Shown here piece after piece: positions 46,396-59,360 of a stretch of 64,000 bases of DNA. The DNA is from Prinsepia uniflora (taxonomy: Eukaryota > Streptophyta > Magnoliopsida > Rosales > Rosaceae): positions 4,014,183 through 4,078,182 of the forward strand of contig CM064864.1 in the NCBI GenBank assembly GCA_032719365.1. The letters are read 5' to 3'. The notes under the pieces are model-generated. The model was not told the DNA's origin, did not search any database, and saw only the letters and a list, made by a program, of their open reading frames with translations. The position numbers and the translations under genes were made by a program. Positions within the stretch are counted from its first letter, which is position 1, and each line of letters begins with the position of its first letter.

Positions 46396-49300
46396 TGTAA
46401 CAACCCGTCCCGAGAGCCGGGATTAGTAGAGTGAATAAGGTGTGATTATTGAGGTTAAGCAGTGGGTAGGTGGTCTCGATGGGTCCATGAGCGTAGAATG
46501 ACTATTTTGCCCTTGGTTCGGGCAAATAGTTGACTTTTAGTTGGGAGGCCGATTTGAGTGTTGATCGGTGACTAGGACGTAGTTTAGGACGTCACGAATC
46601 CATAGGCAAGTGGCACGCCTGATTCCGACATCCGAGGAGGAAGTTGTGATGTTCGGAAGGTCGAGGGCATAACCGTAATTTGGGTAAATTAGGGGGGAAA
46701 AGTTGACTTTTTGAATAATCGAGTTTTGGTAGGTTGACCTAGGATGGTTAGATAGATTCCGTCGTCCTGAGTTCGATGACAGGCGGCACGTATTCATCGG
46801 ACTTACGAGGCGAGAGTTACGGGCCTAGGAAGTTTTGGTTAAATCGTAAATATAAGTTAAAAAGAAGGGTAATTTGGTCTTTCTGCACATTGGGATTTGT
46901 GCAGAAAGAAGGAAAGGGACGGCTGGGATGGAGCCATTTGGTGAGAGAGTGAGGAGGATTGGTGACACGTGCTAAAGGTGGAGTGGCTTCTGGTGAGTTC
47001 GAGTGTGTGCACGGCCCAAATAATTGGGGTGCACCCGTGTATGTGTGTGGTGCTGGTTCAGAAAACAGAGGGAGATCGTGAAGGAAATTGAGGGTGGTGG
47101 TGTGTGTGCTGACGAATTGTGAGTGTGTGAGTGTGTGAGAGAGGTTGACGGTGTGGTGGCTGTGTGTGAGGGTGTTGAGGGCTGCGGGAAAATCAGGGGG
47201 GAAACAGGAAGGAAACCAAGGAATTTGTGAGAATTGTGGCGGTGGCAGCCGTGTACGGGGCAACTGAGTCCGTGGTGGTGTCGTGCGGGTTGCGAGGAGT
47301 CAACCACTACCAGCGGAGCTCACGACGGCGACTGGAGGCAGGTAATTCTCTCATTTCCATGTCGATACTCTGTTTTCCCGTTGAGTTTCAACGTGGAAGT
47401 CGTGGTTTGGGAGGTTGAATCGATGAGTCTAGAGTGGTCTAAGGGTTTTAGTTGAGTCCTAGGAGTAATTTGGTTGAGCTGCCGTGACGGGAGGAGCACG
47501 GTGGAGGTTGGCACGATGGCAGGTCTGGATGTACTCTGTTTTGGTCGTGACTTTCCATTGAAAGTCGTGAAGATTGGAATAGAGTCGACGGTCCAGGTGA
47601 GTTGAGTTAGGTTTAGAAGGGTCCTAGGAACCGTCTGGTGTTGCCACCGTGAAGGGAGGTGACCTGGGTGGCCGGAGTAGGAAACAGGGCAGTGGACGGG
47701 TTTTTGTTCAAGGTTGAGTCGACGAGTTTTAGGGTGAGTCGAGGTGAGTGACCTACGGGAAGGGGTAGCCTAGGATGGGACGATGCTGTTGGTGAAGAGA
47801 GGAGTCGTTTTGGTGGACGGAATGAGGAGAACCGCTCTCGCCGGTTCAGGGTCCAGACCACTGGTGCGAACCGGGTCTGCTCAAGGTTGACGGTGCACTG
47901 AAGCAGGCGCGTGAGGGCCACGCGCAGCCACTTTGGGCGGCGCGTGGGGGCGCGTGCGGCGGCGTATGGAGAAGCGATCAACAGGACTTTTGGTCTAGGA
48001 GTTGTGGTGAGTTCAATGGAGTTGGTTTCGAGTCAATCGGAAGTTGTTTGAGTGTAGTTCCGCGAGGGTGAATGTTTAGGGTCCCGGGTTTTAAGTCTTT
48101 GGTTTGGGGAATTTTAAGGAAATTAGGTAGTTGTGTCGTAGACGTATTAGTGACATAATTTGACGGTGTTTGACAGGATCGGGATTTCCCGAGGAAGCCG
48201 AGGAACGGGCTGGACGTTCGGGACGCGAGTAGGGCTCAGTACTGTGAGTGGACCCTTTTCTTAAACTCGATCATGCACAACTGTTTTTATATACGTTTTT
48301 TATGGTTTTACTTAAGACACTATGTTTATTGTATATGTTATGATGGTTTTATGTGATTGTACGTGATTGAGATGTTTGCACGTTTTTCGAGACATTTTTG
48401 GGATTTTACACGTTTTTCGAGAAAATGCTGGTTTTCGAATTTTGATGCCACATTTGGGGATTTCCACCTATAAAGGTTTTCTGATAATGATAAATGGGTT
48501 ATGAAATATGATTTGTGATTACATGTGGTTTTGGTATGAAAATGGATATTTTCCGGATTTGGGTTCGGAATGACGGTTCTGAACGCCGGAAGGGCTTCAG
48601 ACCAGTGATTTCGGATTCGGGTTTGGATGAGGATTTGATAAATGGTTTTCAAATGGTTTTGGGATTGGATTTGCTGGATCTGGATATTGGGTTTAAAGAC
48701 CCGGATATATGTGACGGGGGGACCGGCCGGATTGGGTTTAAAGACCCGGATTGAGTTTAAAGACTCGGGAGTTTAAAGACTCGGATATATTGATTTTTTC
48801 CCCGTATGCCTTTGAGTTTAAAGACTCGGGAGTTTAAAGACTCGGATATGATTAAGGCCTGGATTGAGTTTAAAGACTCGGGAGTTTAAAGACTCGGATA
48901 GGTCCAGCAGGTTCGATCGGGAAATGAGGATTTGATACGGTTTCTGATACTCATGCTATAGTTTCTTATGATATTTTATAGTGTTTCTGTTTCATATGAT
49001 GTTTTATAATGATTATTTTATAACTGTGTTCATAACTGCTGGTTATGCATGTGGTTTCAAAACGGAGGGTTAACTCGGTTTTCGTGTAAAAATGGTTTTG
49101 AACTTTTTGTACTTTCTGGTCCACTCACACTTTTGTTTTAAATTGCCCTCCAGGTTGTGGAGCTAGCGCGGGGTCTTGACGTCGAGGCAGTGTCCGAGGC
49201 ATAGAAGTGACGTGAGGGATCCTAGAAGAGTTTAAAGGCTTCTGTGTGCGTGTACTTTATCAGTTTTTATTTTCCTTGTAATTTAGTGCTATGCTCTGTA

Positions 49301-49441
49301 AACGATAAGGTTGGGATATTTTGTAATTACTCCTGCGTCTGACTGGGTTAGAGTGAGTTTTACTTGAGTTTTGTGTCGGGGAGTCAGACGGGAGCGGGAT
49401 TTACCTCGGGTTTCGGGGTGAAACCGGGGTGGGTCCTGACA
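46396..49441 (+). repeat. Element F 3' LTR (3,046 bp)
   Basis: Starts TGTAACAACCCGTCCCGAG. Contains the GC hairpin (47907-47913/47919-47925), GTGAGTGGAC at 48244-48253, eight TTTAAAGAC modules at 48686-48900, GTCCACTCAC at 49119-49128, and the 3'-end hairpin CGTCTGACT/AGTCAGACG (49336-49344/49382-49390). Confidence 0.92.
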
Positions 49442-49446
49442 GGTAA

Positions 49447-50942
49447 CTACAGTCAATGTCTGCCAGGGCAGAAAACAGTAAGTCAATCCCAATGACTCCG
49501 GAATACCCATCACCAATGCGGAAACGAGCACTCCTCTCGTCCCACAATTACAACTCTCCTCGACACTAAGGTTCCAACCATGTTGGAAGCAGACCTACTC
49601 CCAACGAGATGTCAAGTCCAACCACTGGACTTCCTACCTCCTCCACTCACTTGGACAACCACGTGTCCACAATAAATCCGTTATTGTTCCGTTCGCAAAT
49701 CCCAACCTTTACAGGTTCAACACTCAGTTTTCCAAGTTCTCAATTATACCTTTTTAATCCACTCCTCACTGGTTATCTCACCACTATTGGGACTTATCCC
49801 AACACATTACAATCTTAACTGGATCCCATCCAGTCCATCACCCAACCACTACCGAATCTCAAGACCGAACATATGTTCATCATGACGGAGTCACCCCTCA
49901 ACTTGTGGCTCATCGTCAACACCATCACCGACACTAGCACCAGCGCTAGTACCAGTACCAACACACTATCAACGATACTAGTATCAGCACCCATGCATCC
50001 ATACTAGTATCGGCACAAAAGTACCAACCCACAAACATTCATACTTGCACACCGTGTGCAAATACGACAACCCTGGATCTCCGTTCATACCGAACGACGA
50101 TCCCGTACCTCACGACTATGGGTACCACCATTCTGACAACCCACATCAGGAAAATGAACGTTCCCTGAACGTCCCCTGACCCCCAAGTATTATAACCACA
50201 CTAATTACCCTCGATAGCCAGTCATCTCCATATGACTACCGACTAACTGTCATTGCTATCGAGATCCGCATCCATACCTCACACTAATACTCGATCCAAC
50301 ACGGGATTCCATAATTTATCTCAGAATCGTATCCGTAGATCGAATCCCATAGTTCTGACTAGACTCACCAGAGCCATCCACATGGTCATCCATGACCTCA
50401 ACCGCTCGTCGCAGCACAAGTTCTCACCCGCTAATCATTATTAAGGTTTACCTTTTTAATACTAGGATTCCACAATCACACCCTATGGTTCCCCCGAACC
50501 CAACCACTTTCCGTAATATAAAATTCACAGCCTGACCGACCCCGCGGTCTAGACATCGAATAGACGTCAAATCCAATCCTACCATCCCATCGACGTGGGT
50601 TCCACCACTAAGGTCATCGGCCCACTCCGATGAACCAACATACCTCACACCAGCAACCACCACTAGGGTTCACATTTTAGACCATTACTCAAATGAGGTT
50701 CCCCGAACCTAGCTGCACCTAGCAGCACAACAATTTAATATTACATGAGCGAACCTTCGGTCCCACAATACCAGTTCATCACAATCAACCCCACTTGGGT
50801 CGAATCACATTAATGCATGGCGCATCGGGCCAATCACACTCTATCCACTATCCAAACCCAAAAACTATCTATCAGGTTGATAACGAATTGCAGCCCAATA
50901 AGACATCACACCCTCGACCTGTGCGCAAAAAAGAGCAACCCT
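49447..50942 (-). mobile_element. Element E internal region, 5' half (non-coding)
   Basis: Adjoins the primer site. It has no recognisable gag. It includes tandem ACTAGTATC/AGTACCAGC-type short repeats at 49930-50000. It resembles the region after the primer site at 6672 onward. Confidence 0.7.
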
Positions 50943-50954
50943 GCTCTGATACCA
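50943..50954 (-). other. Element E primer-binding site
   Basis: Plus-strand GCTCTGATACCA, three bases from the 5' LTR. The spacing equals that of the left-hand element (6656 to 6660), which supports one family. Confidence 0.88.
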
Positions 50955-50957
50955 AGT

Positions 50958-53900
50958 TGACAGGACCCATCCCAATCCCCCCGGGATTACCGTGGAATGT
51001 GCCCTGCTTCCGTCCAACAAGGGGTGTCAGACAAGGGATAACCAAGAGCCACTGCCCAAACGGGGCATCCAGAGTGCGCAAGGATCGATGGAGGAGGTGT
51101 GCAATGTCCCAGTCTCTGCTGCAATCGCATCCATAATCAACCTGAAGGGCATTAAAACCAAAAGATGTGAGTGGACAGAAACCAATAAGTTTATTAAACA
51201 CATTTATAAGACATTTATGCCCTCCAATAAAAACGTATGCATGCCACGAAAACCAGTAACCAAAACGTTTGCTCAACCGAGCCATTAGGGCCTTAGCCCA
51301 AAAACCGTTAACCAAAAACCAAGTGTGGGAACTCAGCCCAAAACTGTGGAATGCCACATCCAGACATATTAAAACCATGTGGGCCACCGCCCAAAGCCAT
51401 AAATATAAATCCATAAATTCAAAACCATTTAGGGTCCCCGACCCGAAATACCATAACATAACCAATAATCCATTTTTACCACATAACACATATCCAACCG
51501 AAAAGCCATTTCATAGATTCATTAATCCATATTTTACCATTACCATCACCAGCATCCCAGATGCTTAGCGTCCCAGACGCTTGACGTCCCTGACGTCAAA
51601 TCTCACGGTTTCATAAGCTACGCGTGCTGCCCGGGGTCTCTCCGGGTCCATATATCTGACATCCCTGATGTCTGACGTCCCTGACGTCAATCATAGCAAT
51701 CCTGCTCCTGAGTTATCATACGGTCCGGCTGCTCCGTATAGTGACCCCTCGCAGGCAATGCACCGTGACTTCCCCAGTGTCCCAGACATCTGGAGGAGAC
51801 CATCATATATCCTTGTATCCAGATGGTATATGGAAAACAGTTTTATTAAATCCTTTTATCACATCATTACAATGGGCCCTGCCCGAAATTTCCATAAAAC
51901 CACGTAATTCCATTTAGGGTCCCTGACCCAAAATCACAATTATTAAACATAGGGTCCCTAACCCGAAATCACATTTATAATCCAACTGGGCCTCATACCC
52001 GATTTTATGAACCACTGGGCCCACGGCCCGATTTGTAAACCAACTGGGCCCGCAGCCCGACTTATAAACCCACTGGGCCCACGGCCCGAATTCGTAAATC
52101 AACTGGGCCCCTGGCCCGATAACATAACTCAAATGGGTCTCAGCCCGATTTCATATCAACTGGGCCCCTGGCCCGATTTCATTAACCAACTGGGCCCTCG
52201 GCCCGATTCTCAAATGGACTCCAAGTCCGAAATTTCCAAAACAAGTGGGCTTCAAGCCCGAGTTTATATTTCCAATTTCAAAACCATTTCATCATATTAT
52301 ATCCAAATCATAAATATGAAAAATCCATGTAAAACTGGAAAACCTCGATTTACGTGCAAGCACGTAAATCGCCTCGAAATACGTGAACTTGTACAATTTA
52401 CGAACAACCAAATCAACATCATACAATCACAATCACAATCCATATAAAAGAGTTAGGCATGCATAGAATTTATAAAACCAAAGTCCACTCACAGACCGTT
52501 TTAACGGTATGCCTCGATACGCGTGCCACCGGCCCTCCTGGGCCTCACCACTATCACCGGGACTCCCAATCCTGTCCAAATCACATTAGAGGGTTACTAA
52601 CCTCCACATTAACATCCTATCAAAGTTCCGTAATTTTCCCGAATTTTTAACTATTTTTAAATTTGATTTAAAACCTTCGGACATCCCGAACAATATCAAG
52701 ACGGTGTCCGATCGACACGAAACCAATCCCAAAATGTTCGTTACATTAAATAGGATAGAAGTCATGTTGACCTCACCTCGAGATTCGTGCCCACGCGCCG
52801 TCACGCGCCGCCGTGAGTGGCTGCGTGTGAAACCCACGCGCCGTGAACAGTGTCACCATCTAACCCGTTTCTCTGATAAACAGGTCACCGTGACCCGCGG
52901 CCCAACCCGACTGGTTCTCAGTCAATTCTCAACCATTCTCAGTTCCGTTTGTTCCTACAAGATCGTCCAAGTTATACTAAGGGTTCTGTGGGATTAAAAA
53001 CTAGAAAACACATCTAGATCGTACCTCCATGATCGAGAAGCTCACGGCCAAAACTCTACCGTCGACTGCTCCCAGCTCCGACCACCATTCCCTTCGAAAA
53101 CGATCCCTACAGACTCGTTTCATCCTCTAGATCATCATCCTGGTCACTAGATCGATTGAAGTACGTTAAAACCCAACCTGCCATTTTTACCCGAAAACAG
53201 ACTCACGGGTTCGAGGCTTACCTCGCCGCCGTGGCCACCAGCACGCCTAGTTTGACTCCAGGAACTCCATTCACCTCTCCAAAATGATCAAACACCAGCC
53301 CACAACGACTTCCAATTTCTGAGTTTCGGACCTCCCCTGTTTTTCCTCTCCGCCGCCAACCTCGCCGTCTCCCGTCGTCTCCCGTCGTCTCCCGTCGTCT
53401 CTCAAGCCTCACCATGCAGCTATTCTCTCACACACACCAACACAGAGGAGATTGGTGAGGCGGTTTGGACGTTTGGATGTTTTGGGCCGATTTGGTTCCT
53501 CTCGGGTCTGGGGGGATTTTTGGCCGTGCAGGGTGGCTGTGGGGCAGTGGTGGCCGTCTGGAGGTGGCTGGTGGTGGTGGTCGTCTGGAGCTGACTGGTG
53601 TGTGAAGTTAAGCTGTGAGGTGATGATGTGCATGATCAAGGAAGGAAACCGTGCTCACGGTTTTGAGGGAGAATGAAAATGAGAGGAATGTATGGTCTGA
53701 TCAAATAAAGAGAGAAGGGATGAGATCAACGGCCCAGATTCATTCTCAGTTCAAAATGAAGGGTGGGGATTTCATGAGAGGAAATGATTAATTAACCCAA
53801 ATGGCCAGCAAAGATCCTTGTTTTAGGGAAGGTAGGGGATGATGACATGTGTCACTCATCAAGGGTCCAGATTCGTCAATTACTATTCATTATTATATTA

Positions 53901-54369
53901 TTATTTTAGTCCGAGTCTCGGTTAATCGAGTTTACTTCCGTGACCATAACTTCGTCGTCGAATCTCCGATTTCGGCATGCCGCCTGCCATTGGATTCGTA
54001 TCGACGATACCTACTTAACGGTCCTTGGCCCTCGTCCATCGGACCTCCCGATCAAAAAGTCAACATTTGGCCCCTATTATGCCAAATTACCAAAATACTC
54101 CTCAACTTCCGAACATCATAACTTTCTCCTCGGATGTCGGAATCGAACGTGCCGCCTGTCTATGAACTCGTGACGTCCCGAACTACGTCACGGTCATCGG
54201 TCAAAGTCCATTTGACCGCCCGATCAAAAAGTCAACATTTTGCCCACGACCAGGGGCAAAACGGTCATTTTGCTCATTTTGTCCGATTCCGCCCTACTAA
54301 CCACCGTTCAACCTCACTAATCGAGATTAGTGACTAACCTAATCCCGGAATTCGGGACGGGTCGTTACA
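50958..54369 (-). repeat. Element E 5' LTR
   Basis: Same length as its partner (3,412 bp) with very high identity throughout. Plus-strand ends TGACAGGACCCATCCC and GACGGGTCGTTACA. Modules at 51985-52270; boxes at 51167-51176 and 52483-52492. Its copy of the GC hairpin has one arm changed (GCGTGTG). Confidence 0.92.
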
Positions 54370-57300
54370 GTATGTGAGGGCGCGTACGGCCTAGTTTCAA
54401 GGTGAGGTCAACATGACTTTGAATCCTCTCATTGTAATGAACATTTTGACGCTGGTTTCGAGGAAATCGGATATCGTTTCGTTAATGTTCCGCGTATCCG
54501 AAGTTTTGTTTTACGTTAAAAATACGTATTTAAATTCCGGAAAAATTGGGGAAAATTATATGAAGAATTTTGAGATGTTAGTAACCCTCTATAATGATTT
54601 TGGACAGGAGTTGTGATTTCCAGAATTTACGAAAAAACGTGCAGCTTGAAAACAGACCGTTTTGGACGGTGTGTGTGAGTGGACTTTGTTTTCTAACCGT
54701 GATGCATGCATATATGATTTAAATGCCTTATTATATGATTTTATATGCTTTGGCATGATTGACGTTTCAATCCGGTAATTTCTCGGTTTTATGATTATTA
54801 TATTATTATTTTGGGCACGATTTTTGAGAAATTACGAAATTTGGTGAAAATGATGTTTGGACTTGGTTTATGAGTCCGGGATTGAAATTGATTGAAAATA
54901 ATGTTTGGACTCGGATTATGAGTCATGGATTGAAAAATGATGTTGTGACTCGGGAATGAGTCAAGGGTCAATTTCGTGGATTTACGTGAAAATGACAACG
55001 GAGGTTGCAACGCATGGATTTGCGTGAAAATGATACTTTGGGCGTGAGAACCCAACTGGATAATGATTTTGACTCGGATTTGGAGTCACTTTTGGATTTG
55101 ATGATGTTAATGATTTCTTGTGATTTTATGATTAGTTTAATCAGTCTTTCGATCACGTTTTACGAGGAACGTGCAAATGATGGTTTGGACGAGACCCGGA
55201 GTTAAAAAGATTTCTAAAATGATATTTTGACTTAATTGGTGAGTCTGGATTATTTTATTGTTTTAAAAGGTGATTTTAAAGAAGTATGTGTAAATGGTAT
55301 TTTGGGCTTGAGACCCAGTCGGGAATGATCTTGACTTTGTATGAAGACAAGATTTGATTGAAATGTTTTTGGGATGTAATTCCCGAGATGGTTTTCTTTG
55401 TGATTGTGAAATGCCCAGACGGTCGGAGCTTGGGGGGATTACCTAGACGACCGGAGCTTGGGGGGATGTGATTGTAGGATCATGAGTTGATCCTATGGTA
55501 GTCAGCTTCTCGGATGAAACTGAGCCTGGATGTACCACTCGGATGGATCTGAGCCTGGGGATATGTTCGCCCAGATGTGACTGAGCCCGATGGTTGAGCC
55601 CAGAGGTGTCTGTTCCCGAGAGAGTGGCTGGATATTGGCCTACGCGTAGTGCAGCACTTGTGAGTAGTGCAGTTGATGGTTTGATTGTGCACTTGTGAGT
55701 AGTGCAGATGTGATTGTGATAGTTTGTGCACTTGTGAGTAGTGCGGATTGATTGGATTGATATATTTATTGTGCACTTGTGATTAGTGCTGATTGTTGTT
55801 GTTTGTGATAAAGTACTGGTATTGAGTACGGGTATTTGGTCTTTGTGGCTAGGTGATTATGTTTTCACATGTTTTAGCCTGAGAGCCGGGTTTTGATGTT
55901 TTATAACATGAACTGATTTGGTGAACATGAGTTTTACGGACCATGGTAAAATATGTTTTGATTTTATCGGTCCACTGTTCATACTTGAATGATTTCATAC
56001 TATTACTCATGTTTTACGATATGCATGCAAGTTTGTGAAAACTGGAGGGTAAGAATGTATTTTGGCAAATGTTTTTATAAGAGGTCATTTTTTTCCACTC
56101 ACACCTTTTCTGTTTTTTGACCCTCCAGGCCGTGGTACGACGTTCGGGACTGATCGTGAGGCAGTGGCAGCAGCAGAAATCAGCGCAAACATCCCTTGTC
56201 TGGCAAGCACTAAAGGGTAGTTTCGGGCCTTTGGTTGACTTGTCAGACGGGAGCAGGACCGGGCATGATTTTTGACGTCCGGTTGGGACGGGATCCTGTC
56301 AAATCTTGATTAGTGAGGTTGATCGGTGGTTAGTAGGGCGAAATCGGAAAAAATGTGCAAAATAACTGTTTTGCCCCTAGTCGTGGGCAAAATGTTGACT
56401 TTTTGATCGGGCGGTCAAACCGACTTTGATCGATGACCGTGACATAGTTCGGGACGTCACGATTTCATATACAGGTGGCACGCTCGATTCTGACATTCGA
56501 GGAGAAAGTTATGATGTTCGGAAGTCGAGGGGCATTTTGGTAATTTGGCATAGTAGGGGTCAAATGTTGACTTTTTGACCGAGAGGTCCAATGGACGAGG
56601 GCCAAGGACCGTTACGTAGGTCTCGTCGATGCGAATCCAATGACAGGCGGCATGCCGAAATCAGAGTTTCGACGACGAAGTTATGGTCACGGGAACGAAT
56701 TAACGAACCGAGGCTCCGATTAAAATAATATTATAATATTGAATAGTGACCGTTGATGTGTCTGCTTGGATGAGTGACAAGTGTCACCCATCCCTTGTTT
56801 TAGGGCCTGAAACCAGCTCCATGTTTCCCTCCCAACATAATCATTCCTACATCATCATCACCATTAGCCTAAATTAATCATCCATTAATCCTCTTTGTTC
56901 CTCTAAACCATGAGCAACTGCAAAACAGAGAGAGTGTGTGAGCTGGGGGAATTGGCTGCTTTCCCACGGCAGAATTGAGAGAATTGAGAGACTAAGAGGA
57001 TTGAATTAACGGGGAAAAACGAGGGACAGTGAGGGAGCTGGGAAATCAAAATCGAAAATTTAGAAATTTTGGGGGGAAAATTCAATTGTTGAGAATTGAG
57101 CCTTGTGGATCGAAATTGAGCTTGATTCTAACTTCCTGGGATTGAGACGAGTGAAACCCAACGAAAATTGAGGAGAATTGGGGTCGAATTGAGGAAGGAC
57201 AGAAGGGAGGAGGTCTCTGAAATTTTGACCTTGAGTCGAGGAATTTGAGGCTTTGATTGATGAAATTGAACTGGGGATTTTGAAACTGAGGATCCCACGA

Positions 57301-59290
57301 TGCTTCTGGAAGGATCAATTGAAGAAAATCGATGGCTTTTGGCTCTGAACCGACCTGGTAACAGTAAGGAAAATTCGAAGTTGGGTCGTGTTGATAGAGA
57401 GATCAAACGATACAATTGAGTTGGGGAAACAGTTTCCCATGGTCCATTGATACTTCTGGGTGAATCAATTGGAAGAAATCAGCAGCCATTGACGGAATTC
57501 GATGAAGGAACAGTGACGGGTGTTCTTCATTGTTCATCGTGGAATCGATAGATTTTAGGTAAGGTTTTGTGTAATCAACGTTACAGACCTTTAATTGGAC
57601 TTAAAACGAAGCTAACTGAATGATCAATTGAAGTAATTAAGGCTGAATTGACAGAGAACTGATCGGGTCTGTTCGCGGGTTGCAGGATCCGTTTTACAGT
57701 CAAACGGGTTGGGACGATGACACTGTAGCAGGCGCGTGGGTTTCACGCGCATCCACTCATGGCAGCGCGTGACGGCACGTGGGCACGAATCTCGAGGTGA
57801 GGTCAACATGACTTCTATCCTATTTAATGTAACGACCATTTTGGGATTGGTTTTGTGTCGATCAGACACCGTTTCGATATTATTCGGGACGTCCGAAGGT
57901 TTTAAATCGAGTTTAAAAATAATTAAAAATTCAGGAAAATTACGGGACTTTAATAGGATGTTAATGAAGAGGTTAGTGACCCTCTAATGTGATTTGGACA
58001 AGATTGGGAGTCCAGGTGATAGTGGTGTGGCCCGAGAGGGCCTATGGCACGCGTATCGAGGCGTATCGTTAAATGGTCTGTGAGTGGACTGTGGTTTTAT
58101 AAATTCTATGCATGCTTAACTGTTTTATACGGATTATGATTGTAATTGTATGTTGTTGATTTGGATGTTGGTAAATTATACGATTTCACGTATTTCGAGG
58201 CAATTTACGTGCTTGCACGTAAATCGAGGTTTTTCCAGTTTTGCACGGATTTTCCATGTTTATGGTCTTGTATATGATTTCATGAAATGGTTTTAAAATT
58301 GGAATGATAAACTCGAGCTTGAGACCCACTTGTTTGGAAACCTCGGACTTGGAGTCCAATTGAGTTATGTAATCGGGCCAGGGGCCCAATTGCTTTATGA
58401 AATCGGGCCAGGGGCCCAGTTGTTTATGAAAACGGGCTAAGACCCATTTGAGTGATATTATCGGGTCAAGGGCCCAGTTGATTTACAAATTCGGGCCGTG
58501 GGCCCAGTGGTTTATAAATCGGGCCGTGTGCCCAGTGGTTTACAAAATCGGGCATGGGGCCCAGTTAGGTTATAAATATGATTTCGGGTCAGGGACCCTA
58601 AATGGAATTGTGATATTTTATGGCGATTTCGGGCAGGGCCCATTGTAATGTTGTGAAATGATTTAATAAAACTGTTTCCATATACCATCTAGATACGAGG
58701 ATATATGATGGTCTCCTCCAGGTGTCTGGGACACTGGGGAAGTCACGATGCATTGCCTGCGAGGGGTCATCGTACGCAGTTACCGGACCGTATAATGACT
58801 CAGGAGCAAGATTGCTATGATTGACGTCTGGGACGTCAGACATCTGTGATGTCAGAGATATGGACCCGGAGAGACCCCGGGCAGCACGCGTAGCTTATTA
58901 TACTGTGAGATATGACGTCTGGGACGTCAAGCGTCTGGGACGCTATGCATCTGGGATGCTTGTGATGGTAATGGTAAATATGGATTAATGAATCTATGAA
59001 ATGGCTTTTCGGTTGGATTTGTGTTATGTGGTAAAAATGGATTATTGGTTATGAAATGGTATTTCGGGTCGGGGACCCTAAATGGTTTTGGATTTATGGA
59101 TTTATGTTTATGGCTTTGGGCGGTGGCCCATATGGTTTTAATATGTCTGGTAGTGGTATTCCACAGTTTTGGGCTGAGTTCCCACACTTGTTTTTAAGTT
59201 AACGGTTTTTGGGCTAAGACCCTAATGGCTTGGTTGAACAAACGTTTTGGTTACTGGTTTTCGTGGCATGCATACGTTTTTATTGGAGGG

Positions 59291-59360
59291 CATACGTTTT
59301 GGTTACTGGTTTTCGTGGCATGCATACGTTTTGGTTACTGGTTTTCGTGGCATGCATACG
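59291..59360 (+). repeat. 32-bp tandem repeat in LTR C
   Basis: The unit beginning CATACGTTTTGGTTACTGGT and ending GTGGCATG recurs at 59291 and 59323 and starts again at 59355. A further partial unit begins at about 59270. The RY-like GCATGCATAC lies at each junction, so the repeat multiplies the RY box. Confidence 0.9.

Larger units (their letters stand above)
44391..49441 (+). mobile_element. Element F: internally deleted Ty3/gypsy element, innermost level
   Basis: Starts TGTAACAACCCATCCCGAG and ends GTGGGTCCTGACA. Perfect target duplication GGTAA at 44386-44390 and 49442-49446. Parts: truncated 5' LTR (44391-45041), gag fragment (45087-45932), a short 3' internal remnant with TTTCGGGGACGAAATTCTAT before the 3' LTR, and a full 3' LTR (46396-49441). 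The primer site, first part of gag and all of pol are gone. Confidence 0.92.
39457..54369 (-). mobile_element. Element E: complete non-coding (LARD-type) LTR retrotransposon
   Basis: Two 3,412-bp LTRs (39457-42868 and 50958-54369), a primer site at 50943-50954 and a purine-rich tract next to the left LTR (plus strand ATCTTCCTCCTTAATT, 42869-42884). The internal region is about 3.03 kb once nested element F is removed. No gag or pol domain is present in it, so it is large but non-autonomous. The flanks GTGCG (39452-39456) and GTATG (54370-54374) fit a decayed target duplication of GCGCG. Confidence 0.9.
38077..56301 (+). mobile_element. Solo LTR D, third level of the stack
   Basis: Starts TGTAACGACCCGTCCCGAGT and ends GGGATCCTGTCA. 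Target duplication AATCT at 38072-38076 and 56302-56306. Own sequence is 38077-39456 plus 54375-56301, about 3.3 kb. The GC hairpin (39419-39425/39431-39437) lies just before the point where element E entered. Boxes at 54675-54684 and 56094-56102. The middle module has GGACTC/GAGTC pairs and repeats of GTGCACTTGTGAGTAGTGC (55640-55800). Confidence 0.88.
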
